From an uncultured Verrucomicrobiota bacterium (GTDB taxonomy: Bacteria > Verrucomicrobiota > Kiritimatiellia > CAIVKH01), in contig CALBHI010000372.1 of the NCBI GenBank assembly GCA_937894535.1, forward strand, positions 1 to 8,996: a stretch of 8,996 nt of DNA, given 5' to 3'. The notes under the pieces are model-generated. The model was not told where the DNA came from. It did no database searches and saw only the letters and a program-made list of their open reading frames with translations. This document shows, piece after piece, positions 8,301-8,996 of this stretch; positions within the stretch are counted from its first letter, which is position 1, and every line of letters starts with the position of its first letter. The translations under genes were made by a program, and so were the position numbers.

Positions 8301-8694
8301 CATCACCAACAATTCCGCCTCGGTCGCCGGCCTTTTCGCCGTCACCAGTTCCATTACGGCCAACCTCCAGTTCACCGGCACCAACAGCGCCGGCGGTGTC
8401 ACCAACGGCGTGAACCTGGTATGGCAACTGGCCGGTCTCGGCGCCGGCGCCTCCACGACCCTGGTCCTCAACGCGATACCGATCTACACCGGTTCAACCC
8501 AGGAACTGGCCAACACCATCAACGTCTCCGTCTCGCCGCGCTACGGCGACCCGGTCATCGGCAACAATACCGCCTCCGCCGGTCTGAACTCGGTGGGTAT
8601 CCCCTTGCTGACCGATCTGGCCCTGCTGCTCCTGGCCGTGATCATCGGATGGATCGTCTGGCGTCGCCATCCGGCTCCCGTCGGTGCGCGCTGA
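5335..8694 (+). CDS. Secreted surface protein: autotransporter-type beta-strand repeats, DUF11-like domain, IPTL/PEP-CTERM-like tail
   Basis: This 1119-residue protein begins with a Sec signal peptide: a basic N-region, hydrophobic core at about 16-30, and likely cleavage in VSSAAS. The mature part is rich in Gly, Ser, Thr and Asn, poor in charged residues and almost free of Cys, as expected for a long parallel beta-helix. Autotransporter-associated beta-strand motifs of the type 'K(T/V)G(A/S/T)G...SGG/SSGVL' occur near residues 133, 348, 452, 669 and 770. Residues 133-451 and 452-769 are two tandem copies of one large unit, followed by a partial third. A DUF11-like Ig-fold domain spans about 966-1082. 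The C-terminus reads IPLLTDLA, then a hydrophobic helix to about 1109, then Arg-Arg, resembling IPTL-CTERM/PEP-CTERM sorting signals read by exosortases. There is no autotransporter beta-barrel, so anchoring by this tail is likely. Probable role: cell-surface adhesion or matrix; inferred, ligand unknown. Confidence 0.88.
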   Translation: MMQVTSCRFVLHRAMVAFSLWIASVVVSSAASLVWTGGVAGVWQNGAAGWLNGGSPANWNNATPDAAVFGGLGVGTVTVEAGGVTAGTIATTQGIYTVAGSGVLTLSEGTWLVGPAVTTTVSAALGGFAGLTKTGAGDLSFSDTNKNYTGLTTISGGVIRITATGSGSLGTTATNGVSLNGGALHALFSANVNVSNFVAVGAAGGELRNLGNDSQRWQMIANRITGSGPLTLSFGGNNTRFSMASSQTGFTGRWIVNSGGNQNRFVDLSNSGAFGGATGDDAITFQNNGAVLFRNNVTLGSASQGITLGSGQTKIEVAGTSTGTVAGKISGPATNAVQFYLGNANSAMVLSNTSNSWAGETTLNAAAAFGTLRLGAAGVIPDTGAVFNVTSVARLDLNGFSERIGGLTGAGRIDNMLDGSTATLIVGANNGSTNFTGSMTNSGVGATLNISKVGTGTWTLQSTNLYYGGTLSVSGGVVVVTTTTNGSLGATTTNAVVINGAGLHGSFSNTAFFINPVTIGPAGAELRNLGDDSQRWLLYPPVGGFTGSGIVTMSFGSSITRFIVTNNQPSFTGKFVINSAGNVDKLVDVYHGGAFGAGTGDDVLTLVSNGSVILRHNVTLGGPSQGITLGSGTSFIEGAGNATSVIAGKLSGSVSNGLTLYLENAGTLLVISNTANAWLGSTTVANTGVLRIGTSGVIPNAGNSWTLQPSVIIDLNGQSETFGGISGSGTIDNRLASSSAMIGIGANNASTTFSGAFSNSAASASLSVAKVGSGTLTLSSSAHAHSGSTIVSSGVLLVTGTLPAAGLAEVAAGTLAANASIGHLRVRGGRISPNNTGIGNIAVASANFTGGTYRVDINAASGTPGVNWDLITVAGGTGAVTNDTTATNPFKIELVQSSTSLSGFDGLSPLSWMIVDAGNQTGFASNKFTVETTLFNPPQKSYGSFAVRSSGGDLFLDFNPYTNEVDLGVTLTASTNFALSGNPVSYTITITNNSASVAGLFAVTSSITANLQFTGTNSAGGVTNGVNLVWQLAGLGAGASTTLVLNAIPIYTGSTQELANTINVSVSPRYGDPVIGNNTASAGLNSVGIPLLTDLALLLLAVIIGWIVWRRHPAPVGAR
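5731..6687 (+). repeat. Large coding tandem repeat, copy A (319 residues)
   Basis: Copy A starts at the Lys of KTGAGDLSF (residue 133) and ends before the equivalent Lys of KVGTGTWTL (452). Landmarks shared with copy B, in the same order, include ELRNLGNDSQRW at 206, a GAFGGATGDD block, SQGITLGSG at 303, SNTSNSW at 351, a GVIP block, LDLNGFSE, and GANNGST near the end. Copies are clearly homologous at the protein level but well diverged, so the duplication is old. Confidence 0.85.
6688..7641 (+). repeat. Large coding tandem repeat, copy B (318 residues), with a partial third copy after it
   Basis: Copy B runs from KVGTGTWTL (residue 452) to just before KVGSGTLTL (770). Its landmarks parallel copy A at offsets of 319-321 residues: ELRNLGDDSQRW at 525, GAFGAGTGDD, SQGITLGSG at 624, SNTANAW at 672, GVIP, IDLNGQSE and GANNAST. 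A third copy begins at 7642 but matches only over about the first 30 residues before the sequence changes. Confidence 0.85.
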
Positions 8695-8700
8695 CCTCGC

Positions 8701-8734
8701 CCGTGCTGCACGAATGTGTCGTCCAATAGCACGG
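8701..8734 (+). terminator. Nested inverted repeat just after the surface-protein gene
   Basis: CCGTGCT (8701-8707) pairs perfectly with AGCACGG (8728-8734), and within the loop ACGA (8710-8713) pairs with TCGT (8719-8722). The stem-loop starts six bases after the stop codon, a natural place for a terminator, but there is no T-run right after it. It could be a factor-dependent end or an mRNA stabiliser. Confidence 0.35.
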
Positions 8735-8738
8735 CATG

Positions 8739-8754
8739 GTGCCATTTAATGCAC
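8739..8754. promoter_or_regulatory. Near-perfect palindrome upstream of the importer promoter (possible operator)
   Basis: GTGC-C-ATT-T-AAT-GCAC forms an inverted repeat with a single unpaired C and a one-base centre. It ends nine bases before the -35 box of the promoter at 8763-8792. Size and place suit a sugar-responsive regulator site, but it could also be part of the terminator region of the preceding gene. Confidence 0.3.
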
Positions 8755-8762
8755 TTCCGGTT

Positions 8763-8792
8763 TTGCCATGCCCGAGCCGTCCCCGCTAGGAT
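8763..8792 (+). promoter_or_regulatory. Sigma70-type promoter for the sugar-importer ATPase gene
   Basis: A -35 box TTGCCA (8763-8768, five of six consensus bases) and a -10 box TAGGAT (8787-8792, four of six) are separated by 18 bp. Transcription would start near 8799, about 35 bases before the ATG at 8834. This is the best promoter match in the window. Confidence 0.55.
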
Positions 8793-8833
8793 GGGGCCAT
8801 GAACCAAGGGATTCGCATGTCCGGAGGAGCAGC

Positions 8834-8996
8834 ATGGCCCGCGTAATGCTTGAACACGTGCACAAGGTGTATCCCGGCGGGGTCACCGCGGTGAAGGATG
8901 TCAACCTGGTCATCGAGGACAGGGAGTTCGTCGTGCTGGTGGGTCCGTCCGGTTGCGGCAAGTCGACGACGCTGCGCATGGTGGCGGGGCTGGAGG
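8834..8996 (+). CDS. Sugar ABC importer ATPase, MalK/UgpC type (partial, 5' end only)
   Basis: The first 54 codons are present and the gene runs off the window. The protein begins MARVMLEHVHKVYPGG with an A-loop Tyr13, then a strand VNLVIEDREFVVLVG and a Walker A GPSGCGKST at 37-45, followed by TLRMVAGLE. This pattern is characteristic of the CUT1 importer ATPases (MalK, UgpC, MsmK), which sit on the cytoplasmic face and power uptake of oligosaccharides or glycerol-3-phosphate with two permeases and a binding protein. The permease and binding-protein genes are not visible. The ATG is preceded by GGAGGAG at 8823-8829, and a candidate sigma70 promoter lies at 8763-8792, so it probably begins its own transcript. 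Which sugar it carries cannot be told from this part; some such ATPases serve several importers. Confidence 0.9.
   Translation, partial: MARVMLEHVHKVYPGGVTAVKDVNLVIEDREFVVLVGPSGCGKSTTLRMVAGLE

Noticed and set aside
5653..8427. A 924-codon open frame on the - strand opposite the surface-protein gene
   Set aside because: It is a shadow of the GC-rich, Gly/Thr/Asn-repeat coding strand: its translation is low-complexity Gly/Ala/Asp/Val with no recognisable domain, while the + strand has a signal peptide, repeats and a membrane tail.
5335..8694. Classical type V autotransporter
   Set aside because: The C-terminus is a DUF11-like domain and a single membrane helix with Arg tail, not the roughly 250-300-residue beta-barrel that defines autotransporters.

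Overview
The window is GC-rich bacterial DNA with dense, mostly non-overlapping genes. A Gram-negative member of the PVC group (Verrucomicrobiota, perhaps Opitutales, or Kiritimatiellota) is the best guess. This rests on three gene types that often occur together in such genomes: a very large secreted protein built from autotransporter-associated beta-strand repeats and ending in a PEP/IPTL-CTERM-like anchor, a GxGYxYP-type putative glycoside hydrolase, and a small SGNH esterase of the kind found in polysaccharide-use loci. The assignment is inference; there is no rRNA or other marker gene here.

Layout: (1) Bases 1-44 hold what looks like the last codons of an upstream gene, which overlaps by ATGA the start of an SGNH/GDSL hydrolase (41-667, +). 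(2) A complete ABCB/MsbA-type exporter half-transporter (729-2552, -) converges on the hydrolase. (3) A 247-bp divergent spacer (2553-2799) separates the exporter from a GxGYxYP-like protein with a C-terminal CBM9/DOMON-like domain (2800-5163, +; GTG start chosen by its ribosome binding site). (4) A 171-bp spacer leads to a 1119-residue secreted surface protein (5335-8694, +). It has a Sec signal peptide, two large tandem repeats of 319 and 318 residues plus a partial third, a DUF11-like domain, and a C-terminal membrane helix with an Arg-rich tail. (5) Bases 8695-8833 contain inverted repeats and a good sigma70-type promoter. They precede the start of a MalK/UgpC-type sugar importer ATPase (8834-8996, +), which runs off the window.

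How the genes fit: an acetyl- or acyl-ester hydrolase, a putative glycan-active protein with a carbohydrate-binding-like domain, and a CUT1-type sugar importer ATPase together suggest a carbohydrate-use neighbourhood. The exporter and the repeat protein could serve the cell surface, but nothing in the sequence ties them directly to the sugar genes. I found no tRNA, rRNA, CRISPR array, transposase or integrase. The most interesting items are the regular domain duplication and variant sorting tail of the surface protein, and the unusual GxGYxYP-like protein, which has a degenerate signature, no signal peptide and an EF-hand-like loop in its C-terminal domain.
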